Part shown: positions 1 through 7,276 of the stretch, in pieces
Layout: each line of letters starts with the position of its first letter
How positions within the stretch are numbered: the stretch's first letter is position 1
Assembly: GCA_022361315.1 (NCBI GenBank)
Contig: JAKSBB010000879.1
Span: 1 to 16,029, forward strand
Origin: Desulfobacterales bacterium
Lineage (GTDB): Bacteria > Desulfobacterota > Desulfobacteria > Desulfobacterales > Desulfobacteraceae
DNA length: 16,029 nt
Direction of reading: 5' to 3'
Position numbers and translations under genes: made by a program
Notes under the pieces: model-generated
Databases searched by the model: none
The model's input: only the letters and a program-made list of their open reading frames with translations
Told to the model about the DNA's origin: nothing

Positions 1-633
1 AATCACACAAAGCCCGCTTTCATTTTCAGCTGTAGGCAATGTATTAAAATTGTCCACCTCGTCCGGAAACAACGCCTTAATCAACTCCCATCCGACGAGT
101 TCATTGATTGAAAAAAGATCAATCCGCCCATGTTTCAACTTTTTAAAAGACCCTTTATCGTCCTGGGCAAACTCAACATTCAATCCCTGCTTTTGAAGAT
201 TCTCGTGGGTACCGTACCCCAGCACCCCCCCGAATTTATAAGGCTTTAAATCTTCGTAACGTTTCCAGTCGAACCCTGCCAGCTTGTCCTTATAGTAAAA
301 GAAAACAGATCTGCTGACCCCCAACCCGTCGGAGAATGCATAAATCAGAGCTCTTTTTTCACTTTTCACATAGGGAATGGCCCCCCACACTTTTCCTTTC
401 TGCACAAGGTGCTCACACCGCTTCCAAGGGATGAATTTGTATTCGACTTCCATCCCCATTTGCTTAATAACCGCCGTGGTCATTTCCGACGCAAAGCCGA
501 ATCCATCCATTTTTTCAGATGTAAAAGGTGCCCACTCTCCTGTGGCAATTGTAACCGTCTTTGCAAACAACGGTGCAGACCATAAAGCGGAAACAACAAC
601 AGCAATCATGCATAACGATTTTACAACTTTCAT
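1..633 (-). CDS. Periplasmic amino-acid-type solute-binding protein, 3' end outside window
   Basis: The minus strand is open from an ATG at 633 to the window edge, giving 211 codons without a stop. The start has a good Shine-Dalgarno, AGGAG seven bases upstream (641-645). The first 24 or so residues form a Sec signal peptide: a basic N-terminus (MKVVK), a hydrophobic core and an Ala-X-Ala-like end (PLFA) before KTVTIATGEW. The mature part has features of the SBP_bac_3 fold, namely an opening beta strand followed by a WAPFTSE-like ligand loop, a GFGFASEM segment, and later VWGAIPYVKSEKRA. Such proteins bind polar amino acids or similar small solutes for an ABC importer, although stand-alone copies also occur. 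No permease or ATPase for it is visible because the window ends inside the gene. The ligand cannot be named. A terminator-like hairpin separates it from the BCCT gene upstream, so it is probably a separate transcription unit. Confidence 0.8.
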   Translation of the reverse strand, partial: MKVVKSLCMIAVVVSALWSAPLFAKTVTIATGEWAPFTSEKMDGFGFASEMTTAVIKQMGMEVEYKFIPWKRCEHLVQKGKVWGAIPYVKSEKRALIYAFSDGLGVSRSVFFYYKDKLAGFDWKRYEDLKPYKFGGVLGYGTHENLQKQGLNVEFAQDDKGSFKKLKHGRIDLFSINELVGWELIKALFPDEVDNFNTLPTAENESGLCVI

Positions 634-707
634 CAATCGACTCCTGTAACTGGAATTAATCTCGTTTTCTTGGTGAACAACAGATCGCTTACCTATAAAC
701 GAAAAGC

Positions 708-750
708 CGAAATGGCCTTTGCAACATCCGGCGCTGCAAAGACCATTTCG
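708..750 (-). terminator. Hairpin terminator downstream of the BCCT gene
   Basis: Two 16-base arms (708-723 and 735-750, CGAAATGG... against ...CCATTTCG) pair with a single mismatch around an 11-base loop. Read on the minus strand, the hairpin lies 33 bases after the BCCT stop and is followed by a broken T tract (GCTTTTCGTTTAT). This fits a rho-independent terminator with an imperfect U tail. Confidence 0.65.
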
Positions 751-782
751 CATCAAAATATCGTCTACAAAAATCTCAGAAT

Positions 783-2372
783 TTAGTTTTTACTCACAAT
801 CCCGACACTTAACGCAGAGGCGATGGCACTCCGCCCGGCCTGTTTGTCTTCATCCTCCGGGGAATGCAGTGACGTGTCACTTCTTAGCCACTTCATCAGT
901 GACGCGACCATCAAGAGCAGGATAAAGGTCAACGGCACCGCCCCCACCACAGTGATTGTCTGAACCGTTTTCAGTCCCCCCAAGAACATCAGGGAAATGG
1001 GCATGGCCACCAGAATAAACGCCCAGATAATTCTGTGCAGCCTTCTGGGCTCACCGTCCAAACCGAGGTTCTTGGTTGTGACAGCCGCCAGCACATAGGC
1101 TGTGGAGTCCATGCTTGTTGCCATAAAGGTCAGGGCCACCAGGATAAAGATACTGAGAATAAAGGTGCCAAAGGGTAAAGAGCTGACAATGGCCACAATG
1201 GCTGCGGGGGCACCGCTTTCTGTCAAAATTTTGGTAACCGGCACAATATCGTTCATCTCGCAGTACAGGCCGTAGTTCCCCATGACGGCGAAAACCAGCC
1301 AGCAGCCACCGGCCCCCAAAAAGCTCACCCCGAGAATAACCTCTTTAATGGTACGGCCTTTGGAAATTTTTGTAATAAACAATCCGATATAGGGTGCGGG
1401 GGCAATCCACCAGGCCCAGTAAAACATGGTCCAGCCCTCGGGAAAACCGTCCTTCACGATAGGATCTGTCCACAGGCTCATACGGGGAAGATGCTCAAGG
1501 AGGACACCGATGCTGTTCGTAAAGGTCCCCAGAATAAAGGAAGTGGGCCCCACAATCAGGACAAAGGCCAAAATACCGAAAGCGATATACCAGTTAAAGT
1601 CACTTAACCGCTTGATCCCCTTCTCAAGCCCCAAATAAACACTGGTCCCGAAAATACAGGTTGTAATAAAGATGATGGCAACATTCAATCCGTAAGAGGG
1701 GTCCAAGCCGAAAATTTTACAGGCACCTGCGGATATCATCGGGGTGGTCAGCGCCAGCGCCGTACCCATGCCGCAAAGCTGGCCAAACAGCATGAACATA
1801 TCAATAAATTTACCCAAAGGCCCGTCGGTATATTTCCCGAGAATGCCTTTACAGGCAATACTCATCCGAAGTGAGGGTGTTTTTTTAACGTAGAACGCAT
1901 AGGCAATGGGGATAGCGGCAAGCACGAAAATAGACCATGCGGTAAATCCCCAATGAAACATGCCGTAGGTGGATGCCCATTCCAGTGCCTCAGGTGAATG
2001 GGGTTCCGCACCCATGGGCGGTGTTTTGATGTAATAGGCAAACTCAATGGTGCCCCAGTACATAATGGTCGACGATATCCCGGAACAGATAATCATGGCA
2101 GACCAGCTGAAAAGATTAAATTGGGGCTTATCATCCTCCCCACCGAGTTTTATACTTCCGTATTTCCCGAATGCCAGCCACATGAGGAACAGAAAACCAA
2201 AAAAACCAATCCACAAATAAAGCCATCCGACCTTATTCATGGTAATGTTAAACAGATTATTCATTACGGCACTTGAGCCTTCCGGAAAAAGCACCGCAGC
2301 TGCAGCTACAATAAAAACACCAATCAGGACCGGCCAGAATAGCGCATTGTCCAGTTTCTTCTGTTCCTCCAT
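783..2372 (-). CDS. BCCT-family quaternary amine (betaine/carnitine/choline-type) transporter
   Basis: This 529-residue protein is a full-length BCCT secondary carrier of the inner membrane, with about 12 hydrophobic segments and short charged termini. The hallmark central segment is present at residues 317-349: FYWAWWIAPAP, then ISKGRTIKEVI. The TM4 motif HWGFTAW (140-146) gives Trp141 and Trp146, which line up with BetP Trp189 and Trp194; Phe149 stands where BetP has Tyr197. Pro325 stands where BetP has Trp377, so one aromatic of the usual substrate cage is missing. Thr419-Ser420 match the Thr467-Ser468 pair of the BetP sodium site, so sodium coupling is plausible. The C-terminus is short and lacks an obvious long osmosensing helix, which favours a catabolic uptake role over osmoprotection. 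The start is supported by AGGAG six bases upstream. It is probably monocistronic, with a promoter at 2484-2512 and a terminator at 708-750. The exact substrate is inferred from the family and from the nearby MttB-type methyltransferase. Confidence 0.93.
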   Translation of the reverse strand: MEEQKKLDNALFWPVLIGVFIVAAAAVLFPEGSSAVMNNLFNITMNKVGWLYLWIGFFGFLFLMWLAFGKYGSIKLGGEDDKPQFNLFSWSAMIICSGISSTIMYWGTIEFAYYIKTPPMGAEPHSPEALEWASTYGMFHWGFTAWSIFVLAAIPIAYAFYVKKTPSLRMSIACKGILGKYTDGPLGKFIDMFMLFGQLCGMGTALALTTPMISAGACKIFGLDPSYGLNVAIIFITTCIFGTSVYLGLEKGIKRLSDFNWYIAFGILAFVLIVGPTSFILGTFTNSIGVLLEHLPRMSLWTDPIVKDGFPEGWTMFYWAWWIAPAPYIGLFITKISKGRTIKEVILGVSFLGAGGCWLVFAVMGNYGLYCEMNDIVPVTKILTESGAPAAIVAIVSSLPFGTFILSIFILVALTFMATSMDSTAYVLAAVTTKNLGLDGEPRRLHRIIWAFILVAMPISLMFLGGLKTVQTITVVGAVPLTFILLLMVASLMKWLRSDTSLHSPEDEDKQAGRSAIASALSVGIVSKN

Positions 2373-2483
2373 TCCACTCTCCTAATGCAAATAAATTGTT
2401 GATTTGGGTTGTTAAAATGTCGTTCAAGGTTCTCAGATTAAGCCACCGCGGATTTACCGCAGCCCCTCAATCATATATCGCAT

Positions 2484-2512
2484 TTAATATATCAATAAAA
2501 TCACCCTGTCAA
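2484..2512 (-). promoter_or_regulatory. Sigma70-like promoter of the BCCT gene
   Basis: Read on the minus strand there is a perfect -35 box TTGACA (2507-2512), a 17-base spacer, and a -10 box TATTAA (2484-2489, four of six consensus bases). Transcription would begin near 2477, about 100 bases before the start codon. The -10 box lies inside the near-palindrome TGATATATTA, which resembles elements at two other promoters in this window. Confidence 0.65.
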
Positions 2513-2681
2513 CAGAAAATTGAAATAGACTAAACTACTGGAAATATTACGAAATCACAAAGAAGCCCCAACCCAACACACACCATACCATCTTTGGTTA
2601 TCTCCATTTGCCAGATTCCAGAGCCGGCACCAAAAAAAGACACAGAGCCATATCAAACAAGCCTCACAGCCAATAAACAAT

Positions 2682-2727
2682 AAAAAAAACGCCCCTGCCT
2701 TAATATATCACGATCAAGTCAGGGGCG
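2682..2727 (-). terminator. Rho-independent terminator of the ABC/methyltransferase operon
   Basis: On the minus strand, an 8-bp GC-rich stem (CGCCCCTG paired with CAGGGGCG, 2690-2697 and 2720-2727) is followed directly by eight T residues (complement of 2682-2689). It lies 22 bases after the stop of the ATPase gene, the last gene of the leftward operon. Confidence 0.9.
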
Positions 2728-2749
2728 CTTTCTGCAGGAAGGAGCCGGC

Positions 2750-4855
2750 CTATGATGCCTGCAACACCTTATCCATCTTAATAAGGGTCTCCATGGGCAA
2801 ATGACAGAAAATCCGGTGCCCGCCTTCCAGGTGATGCCACTTGGGCAAGGAGGTTTCGCAAAGCGCCCCCCCATCCGGCATCAATGATTTCCGGGGACAT
2901 CGGGTATTAAAGGGGCACCCTTCGGGCACATTAAGCGCACTGGGCACATCCCCCGAAAGGCGGACACGCCGCTGCTGCGCTTTGGGATCAGGTACGGGAA
3001 CGGCAGACAACAGGGCTTCGGTATACGGATGATACGGCGGCGCATACAGGGCCTCCGAAGGTCCGTATTCCACGATATTTCCCAGATACATCACTGCCAC
3101 GTAATCCGAAATATATCTGACGACACTCAAATCATGGGCGATAAACAGGAAAGCCGTATTCAACTCCGACTGGAGCTCGTTAAGCAGATTGAGCACAGCC
3201 GCCTGGACGGAAACATCCAGAGCACTTACCGGCTCATCGCAGATGACAAGTTCCGGACGGGCAGCCAACGCCCGGGCAATACCCACACGCTGCTTTTCTC
3301 CGCCGCTCAATTGACGAGGATACCTATGGTAATAGTACTTCCCCAACTTGACTTTTTTCAGGAGCCGCTCCACCTCCGCACGCACCTCAAGACCGGAAAG
3401 CTTGTGGAATAATTGCAGAGGCCTTGCAATCTGACGCCCCACTGAAAAAGAAGGGTTTAACGTCGAATCCGGATTTTGAAACACCATTTGAATCTCTTTG
3501 ATCAAATCCAGATTTCTTTGGGTCACCGGCTGGGAAAGATTCACTCCCATAAACTCGGCAGAACCATCATGAAATGCTTCCAGTCCGATCAGGCCTTTCA
3601 CCAGGGTACTTTTTCCGCAGCCGGATTCCCCCACCACCCCCAGGGTTTTCCCCGGCGAAATATCCAGCGAAACACCGTTAACGGCCTTCACATACCTTTT
3701 TTCACCAAATCCCAGAGAAGCCTTGAAGGAATTGCCCCGGTGGGGGTAATAAATTTTCAAGGCATCGGCCTTTAAAATCCGGTGCTCTGCCGGATCATCC
3801 TCTTGACCTGCGGCAAGCCCCTCATTCACCTCTTTGGGTATCTTATTTTTTTTGTCCACCAGATCACTGGCAAAAACGCATCGGCACGAATGATCACCGG
3901 CCAATACCGTTAAGTCCGGCCGCCCCTCCAGGCACTTATCCACAGCAAAATTACACCGTGGCTGAAAGATGCATTTACTCGCATCCCGCTCATCGGGTCG
4001 GGGCACCCGCCCCCTTATGGACCACAACCGGCTCTCTGATTTATCTTTTCCCAGGCGCGGCACCGATGCCAGCAGTCCCCTGGTGTACGGATGGGTGGGT
4101 TTGCTGAAAATTCGCTCGATGCTTCCCCGCTCAACCATTTCCCCGCCATACATCACCAGCAGGGAATCACTGACCTTTGCCACCACCCCCAGATTGTGGC
4201 TGATAAAAAGAATGCCGGTCTGATATTCATTTTTCAGATCCTGAATAAGATCAAGGACAGCCGCCTCCACCGTGACATCCAGTGCCGTGGTAGGCTCATC
4301 CATAATCAACAGGGCCGGATTGTTCAACATGGCCATGGCAATGACAACCCTTTGCTGCTGGCCACCGGATAATTGATGGGGATACCGTCGCATGATCCGC
4401 TCGGGGTCCGGCATGTACACGCGTTTAAGCATGGCAACGGACCGGTCCCTCGCCTCTTCCTGACTGATGGCCTGATGATAGGTCAACACCTCAATCATCT
4501 GCGTACCGATCTGGAGGCTTGGATTGAGCGCCTGCATCGGATCCTGGTAAACCACCGATATCTGATTTCCCCTGATGGCCCGCAGATCCCTGGAACTCTT
4601 CCCCACCATTTCGTTCCCCAGAAAACGGATGTTACCATCTGTAATGTAACCGTTGGCCCCTAAAAAATTCACAAGACCAAAGGCAATGGTACTCTTTCCG
4701 CAACCGGATTCACCAACAAGGCCTACGGTTTTACCCCGGCCGATGGAAAAACTGACTCCCCGGACTGCCGGTATCAGTCCGTTACGGGTTTCATATGAGA
4801 TTGCCAGATTATTTACGTCCAGAACAGCGTCTTTATTCGGGTGCATAATTCTCAC
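2750..4855 (-). CDS. Fused double-domain ATPase of a peptide/opine-type ABC importer (DppD-DppF fusion)
   Basis: This cytoplasmic protein would power the two permeases encoded just upstream. Two complete ABC domains are present. Domain one has Walker A GESGCGKST (48-56), signature LSGGQ (162-166) and Walker B LLIMDEP (182-188). Domain two has Walker A at 409-417, signature LSGGEKQR (516-523) and Walker B VICDEP (537-542). Each is followed by an oligo_HPY extension (HPYT at 255 and 609) with a cysteine cluster: Cys295, 301, 308 and 324 or 326 in the first, and Cys647, 653, 666 and 684 in the second. In OppD-type ATPases such clusters bind an iron-sulfur centre. At 701 residues it is longer than GsiA-type fusions (about 620), mainly because of the full first HPY extension and a charged linker (residues 330-360). 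The start is a GTG at 4855; an ATG at 4846 has a marginally better upstream GTGAG, so the protein may be three residues shorter. It is the last gene of the operon. Confidence 0.93.
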   Translation of the reverse strand: MRIMHPNKDAVLDVNNLAISYETRNGLIPAVRGVSFSIGRGKTVGLVGESGCGKSTIAFGLVNFLGANGYITDGNIRFLGNEMVGKSSRDLRAIRGNQISVVYQDPMQALNPSLQIGTQMIEVLTYHQAISQEEARDRSVAMLKRVYMPDPERIMRRYPHQLSGGQQQRVVIAMAMLNNPALLIMDEPTTALDVTVEAAVLDLIQDLKNEYQTGILFISHNLGVVAKVSDSLLVMYGGEMVERGSIERIFSKPTHPYTRGLLASVPRLGKDKSESRLWSIRGRVPRPDERDASKCIFQPRCNFAVDKCLEGRPDLTVLAGDHSCRCVFASDLVDKKNKIPKEVNEGLAAGQEDDPAEHRILKADALKIYYPHRGNSFKASLGFGEKRYVKAVNGVSLDISPGKTLGVVGESGCGKSTLVKGLIGLEAFHDGSAEFMGVNLSQPVTQRNLDLIKEIQMVFQNPDSTLNPSFSVGRQIARPLQLFHKLSGLEVRAEVERLLKKVKLGKYYYHRYPRQLSGGEKQRVGIARALAARPELVICDEPVSALDVSVQAAVLNLLNELQSELNTAFLFIAHDLSVVRYISDYVAVMYLGNIVEYGPSEALYAPPYHPYTEALLSAVPVPDPKAQQRRVRLSGDVPSALNVPEGCPFNTRCPRKSLMPDGGALCETSLPKWHHLEGGHRIFCHLPMETLIKMDKVLQAS

Positions 4856-4867
4856 ATATGGTAGTTG

Positions 4868-4901
4868 AAAGGCCTGACCGGCCGCTGCCGCCCAGGCCTT
4901 T
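4868..4901 (-). other. Intercistronic hairpin between the DppC-like permease and ATPase genes
   Basis: A perfect 9-bp stem (AAAGGCCTG paired with CAGGCCTTT, 4868-4876 and 4893-4901) encloses a GC-rich 16-base loop. It fills most of the gap between the two genes. Only three T residues follow on the minus strand, so it is more likely a partial attenuator or RNA-stability element than a full terminator. Confidence 0.5.
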
Positions 4902-4908
4902 TTCGGGT

Positions 4909-5856
4909 TTAATTGTAACGCGTGGATTCCTCACGCAAACCATCGGCCAGCAGGTTAAGTCCGACGACCAGGCTGGCGATTGCCAGACATGGCCACAGGG
5001 CCGCCCAGGGACTCCCATGGAGAATAAACTCCCGCCCCTTGGCGACCATGGACCCCCAGTCCGGCGACGGTGGCGGCATTCCGATCCCCAGGAACCCCAG
5101 GGTTCCCATGGAAAAAATCGCATATCCGATCCGCAGCATCGCATCAATAATTATAGGTCCCCTGGCGTTGGGCAGGATTTCCACAAACATGATATACCAG
5201 CTCTTTTCCCCCCGGGTTTCAGCAGCCCTGACAAATTCCCGTGTTCTGAGATCCAGGGTCAACCCCCGCACCAGCCTGGCAATTCCCGGGACACCCGCAA
5301 TCATTATTGCAATGACAACGTTTACAGCGCTTGGCCCCAGGGCGGTCACAATAATTAAGTATAAGAGAATAACGGGGATGGCCATCATGGCATCGAGAAA
5401 CCGCATGATCAGCTCATCGCCCCACCCCCCTTTATACCCCGCGTACAGCCCGAGTACAGAGCCCACCAGCAATGCGGTGAACACACCCCATATCGCTGTT
5501 CCGCCAGGGATCCAGAGGGTTTCGGAAACCGGCAGGTATACCAGGACCACCCTGGCACCGTATATGAGGCGTGCCCACAGGTCCCGGCCCAACTCGTCAG
5601 TCCCCAGGGGATGCTCAAGACAGGGACCGACGTTGGGATTTCGCCAGTCCTGTTCGGTGGGAGAATAGGGTGTCAGCAGAGGTGCAAAAACGGCTACAAA
5701 AAGCCAGAAAAGGACGATTACCAGGCCAACAGTGGCAATTCTCGATGCAAAGAGAATTTTTGCGCCGGCCTGCAACCGCTCTTTTCTATTTTGCCAAACA
5801 CTGACTTCCGGGAATTCTTCCGGTGCATCCTCAACCGCAACTTCAAATGAATTCAT
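4909..5856 (-). CDS. DppC-like inner-membrane permease of the peptide-type ABC importer
   Basis: This is the second permease of the importer, about 315 residues from the ATG at 5856. That start has AGGAG six bases upstream. The frame stays open to an earlier ATG at 5901, which lacks a clear ribosome-binding site and would add 15 residues. Counting from 5856, an N-terminal cytoplasmic part is followed by a first membrane segment near 40-60. Next comes the conserved periplasmic motif HPLGTDELGRD (82-92), then further membrane segments. The EAA coupling loop EFVRAAETRG...EILPN (207-230) docks on the ATPase. The C-terminus is GLNLLADGLREE, typical of DppC/OppC/NikC proteins. The DppB-like stop lies 51 bases upstream and the ATPase gene follows, the usual order. 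The family imports peptides, nickel or opines; the substrate here is not determined by sequence. Confidence 0.92.
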   Translation of the reverse strand: MNSFEVAVEDAPEEFPEVSVWQNRKERLQAGAKILFASRIATVGLVIVLFWLFVAVFAPLLTPYSPTEQDWRNPNVGPCLEHPLGTDELGRDLWARLIYGARVVLVYLPVSETLWIPGGTAIWGVFTALLVGSVLGLYAGYKGGWGDELIMRFLDAMMAIPVILLYLIIVTALGPSAVNVVIAIMIAGVPGIARLVRGLTLDLRTREFVRAAETRGEKSWYIMFVEILPNARGPIIIDAMLRIGYAIFSMGTLGFLGIGMPPPSPDWGSMVAKGREFILHGSPWAALWPCLAIASLVVGLNLLADGLREESTRYN

Positions 5857-5907
5857 TTGGCACTCCTGTTCTATTTTCATGGCAGACGTTCCATCAATCA
5901 TTTCCGG

Positions 5908-7209
5908 CTAATTGGTATAGCGGATTCTTGGATTCAGGAACGTATATAAAATATCAGCCAGAAGCTGAGTCCCTACGGCAACGGTAACAAGGATCATGGC
6001 GCCGGCTTCCAGGGCATTTATATCCTTATATAAGGCGGAATCCAGCAGGTATTGCCCCATTCCCGGGTATCCAAACACCACCTCTACGATAACGATTCCG
6101 CCCAGAAGCCAGTTCACATGGAGCATAATAACAGTAATGGGTGCCAGCAGCGCATTGCGTGCCGCATGCTTGGCCACAACCACCCAAAACGGCAACCCTT
6201 TGAGATGCGCCGTCCGGATAAACGCGGAGCGCATGGTTTCCACCACGCTCGCCCGTGTTATCCGCAGAATATACCCCAATTCGATCAAGGTCAGCGTCAG
6301 TACCGGCAAAACCAGCATCTCCGGTTTGCTCAAGGGAGAATCCGATCCGATCACCGCCGCCCCCGGTACCCATTGCAGCCAGACACCCAGGATAAGAATC
6401 AAGAATATCCCGGTGGCAAACTCCGGTGTTACGGAAAAAATCATGCCGCCGATGGATAAAAGACGGTCACGAAATTTCCCTTCGTAGAGCCCGGCGACAA
6501 ACCCCAGAAATAAGGCAAGGGGCATCACGATAACAAAGGCAATACCCGCCAGAATCATCGAATTTTTTGTTCTGGTCAAAAGACTCTTGATAACCGGCCG
6601 CCCCGTGCGAAGAGAAACACCCGGATCCCCGCGCAATAGTCCTTTTTTCAAGGGGATGTACGCCACGGGAGCCCCGCTGGTCTCCAGCCATTCTCCACCG
6701 GAAGTCATGGTCCAGGTCTTGCTGTCCGCCCCTCTTTCCCAGCGGACGACACTGTTTTTGGTATTCACGCCCCAAAAATATTCAGTGCCCTTACTGTCCT
6801 TTTTCCACGATCCGGTGGCCGGGCTTTCTTCAACACTGCCGTCGGGGTTGCGTTTGATCCGGATAAGCGCATCCCCCTCCATTCGCCATTGAAGCAGCGT
6901 GCCGTCACCGTCTTTTGCCCACCACTCATAAAACCCCGAATCCAGGTAAATGCGATGGAGCTGGAAGCCACTCTTTTTTTCCGCCTGCCAGTCACTGCCG
7001 ATCAGCCACCGAAGATACCTTGTATACGCGGGCTGATCCAGTCCGCGTTGGGCAAGGAAGGCCGCCTCCTGCTCATCCGTGATATAGGCACCGAGCACAT
7101 TTCTGGCCAGGTTGCCAGGAGAGGATTCAGTGATGGCAAAAACAGCTATGGATACGAAAAGCATTGTCGCGGCCATAAGAATCAACCGCCTGATAATAAA
7201 AATAGCCAT
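5908..7209 (-). CDS. DppB-like inner-membrane permease with an inserted periplasmic domain
   Basis: This is the first permease of the importer, 433 residues long against the usual 305-340. The N-terminus (MAIFIIRRLILM, then a hydrophobic helix) and YLRWL (65-69) are typical. The expected continuation, GDPGVSLRTGRPV, appears only at 194-206. Between them lie about 120 extra residues (roughly 71-189) rich in Trp, Tyr, Gly and charged residues, placed on the periplasmic side. The rest is standard: membrane segments, the EAA loop AFIRTAHLKGLPFW (329-342), and the C-terminal VEVVFGYPGMGQ (375-386) and FLNPRIRY. The start has AGGAG five bases upstream. The extra domain appears to hold two similar units, which may contact the binding protein or another envelope partner; that role is inference. 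The frame is intact through the insertion, so this is not a sequencing artefact made by a frameshift. Confidence 0.92.
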   Translation of the reverse strand: MAIFIIRRLILMAATMLFVSIAVFAITESSPGNLARNVLGAYITDEQEAAFLAQRGLDQPAYTRYLRWLIGSDWQAEKKSGFQLHRIYLDSGFYEWWAKDGDGTLLQWRMEGDALIRIKRNPDGSVEESPATGSWKKDSKGTEYFWGVNTKNSVVRWERGADSKTWTMTSGGEWLETSGAPVAYIPLKKGLLRGDPGVSLRTGRPVIKSLLTRTKNSMILAGIAFVIVMPLALFLGFVAGLYEGKFRDRLLSIGGMIFSVTPEFATGIFLILILGVWLQWVPGAAVIGSDSPLSKPEMLVLPVLTLTLIELGYILRITRASVVETMRSAFIRTAHLKGLPFWVVVAKHAARNALLAPITVIMLHVNWLLGGIVIVEVVFGYPGMGQYLLDSALYKDINALEAGAMILVTVAVGTQLLADILYTFLNPRIRYTN

Positions 7210-7226
7210 GAAAACTCCTGAAGGTT

Positions 7227-7255
7227 AAAAGCAGGCCCTTGACCCCAGGGCCCGC
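7227..7255 (-). terminator. Attenuator-like hairpin between binding-protein and permease genes
   Basis: On the minus strand a 9-bp stem with one G-U pair (GCGGGCCCT with AGGGCCTGC, 7231-7255) and a 7-base loop is followed by TTTT (7227-7230). It lies just after the binding-protein stop. Partial termination here would give more binding protein than permease, which is common in ABC importer operons. Confidence 0.6.
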
Positions 7256-7276
7256 CGATTGAAAAAACTAAAACAC

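Larger units (their letters stand above)
2373..2749. other. Intergenic region between the BCCT gene and the ABC operon
   Basis: This 377-base stretch is AT-rich and I see no convincing gene in it. From left to right it holds the BCCT ribosome-binding site (AGGAG, 2379-2383), the BCCT promoter (2484-2512), about 160 bases in which I recognise nothing, and the terminator of the leftward ABC operon (2682-2727). The 11-mer TTAATATATCA occurs twice, at 2484-2494 over the BCCT -10 box and at 2700-2710 in the loop of the terminator. Confidence 0.7.

Noticed and set aside
4922..5668. Long open frame on the plus strand (248 codons) opposite the DppC-like permease
   Set aside because: It is a shadow of the permease gene; its translation is low in complexity and rich in Arg, Pro and Ser, with no ribosome-binding site or domain.
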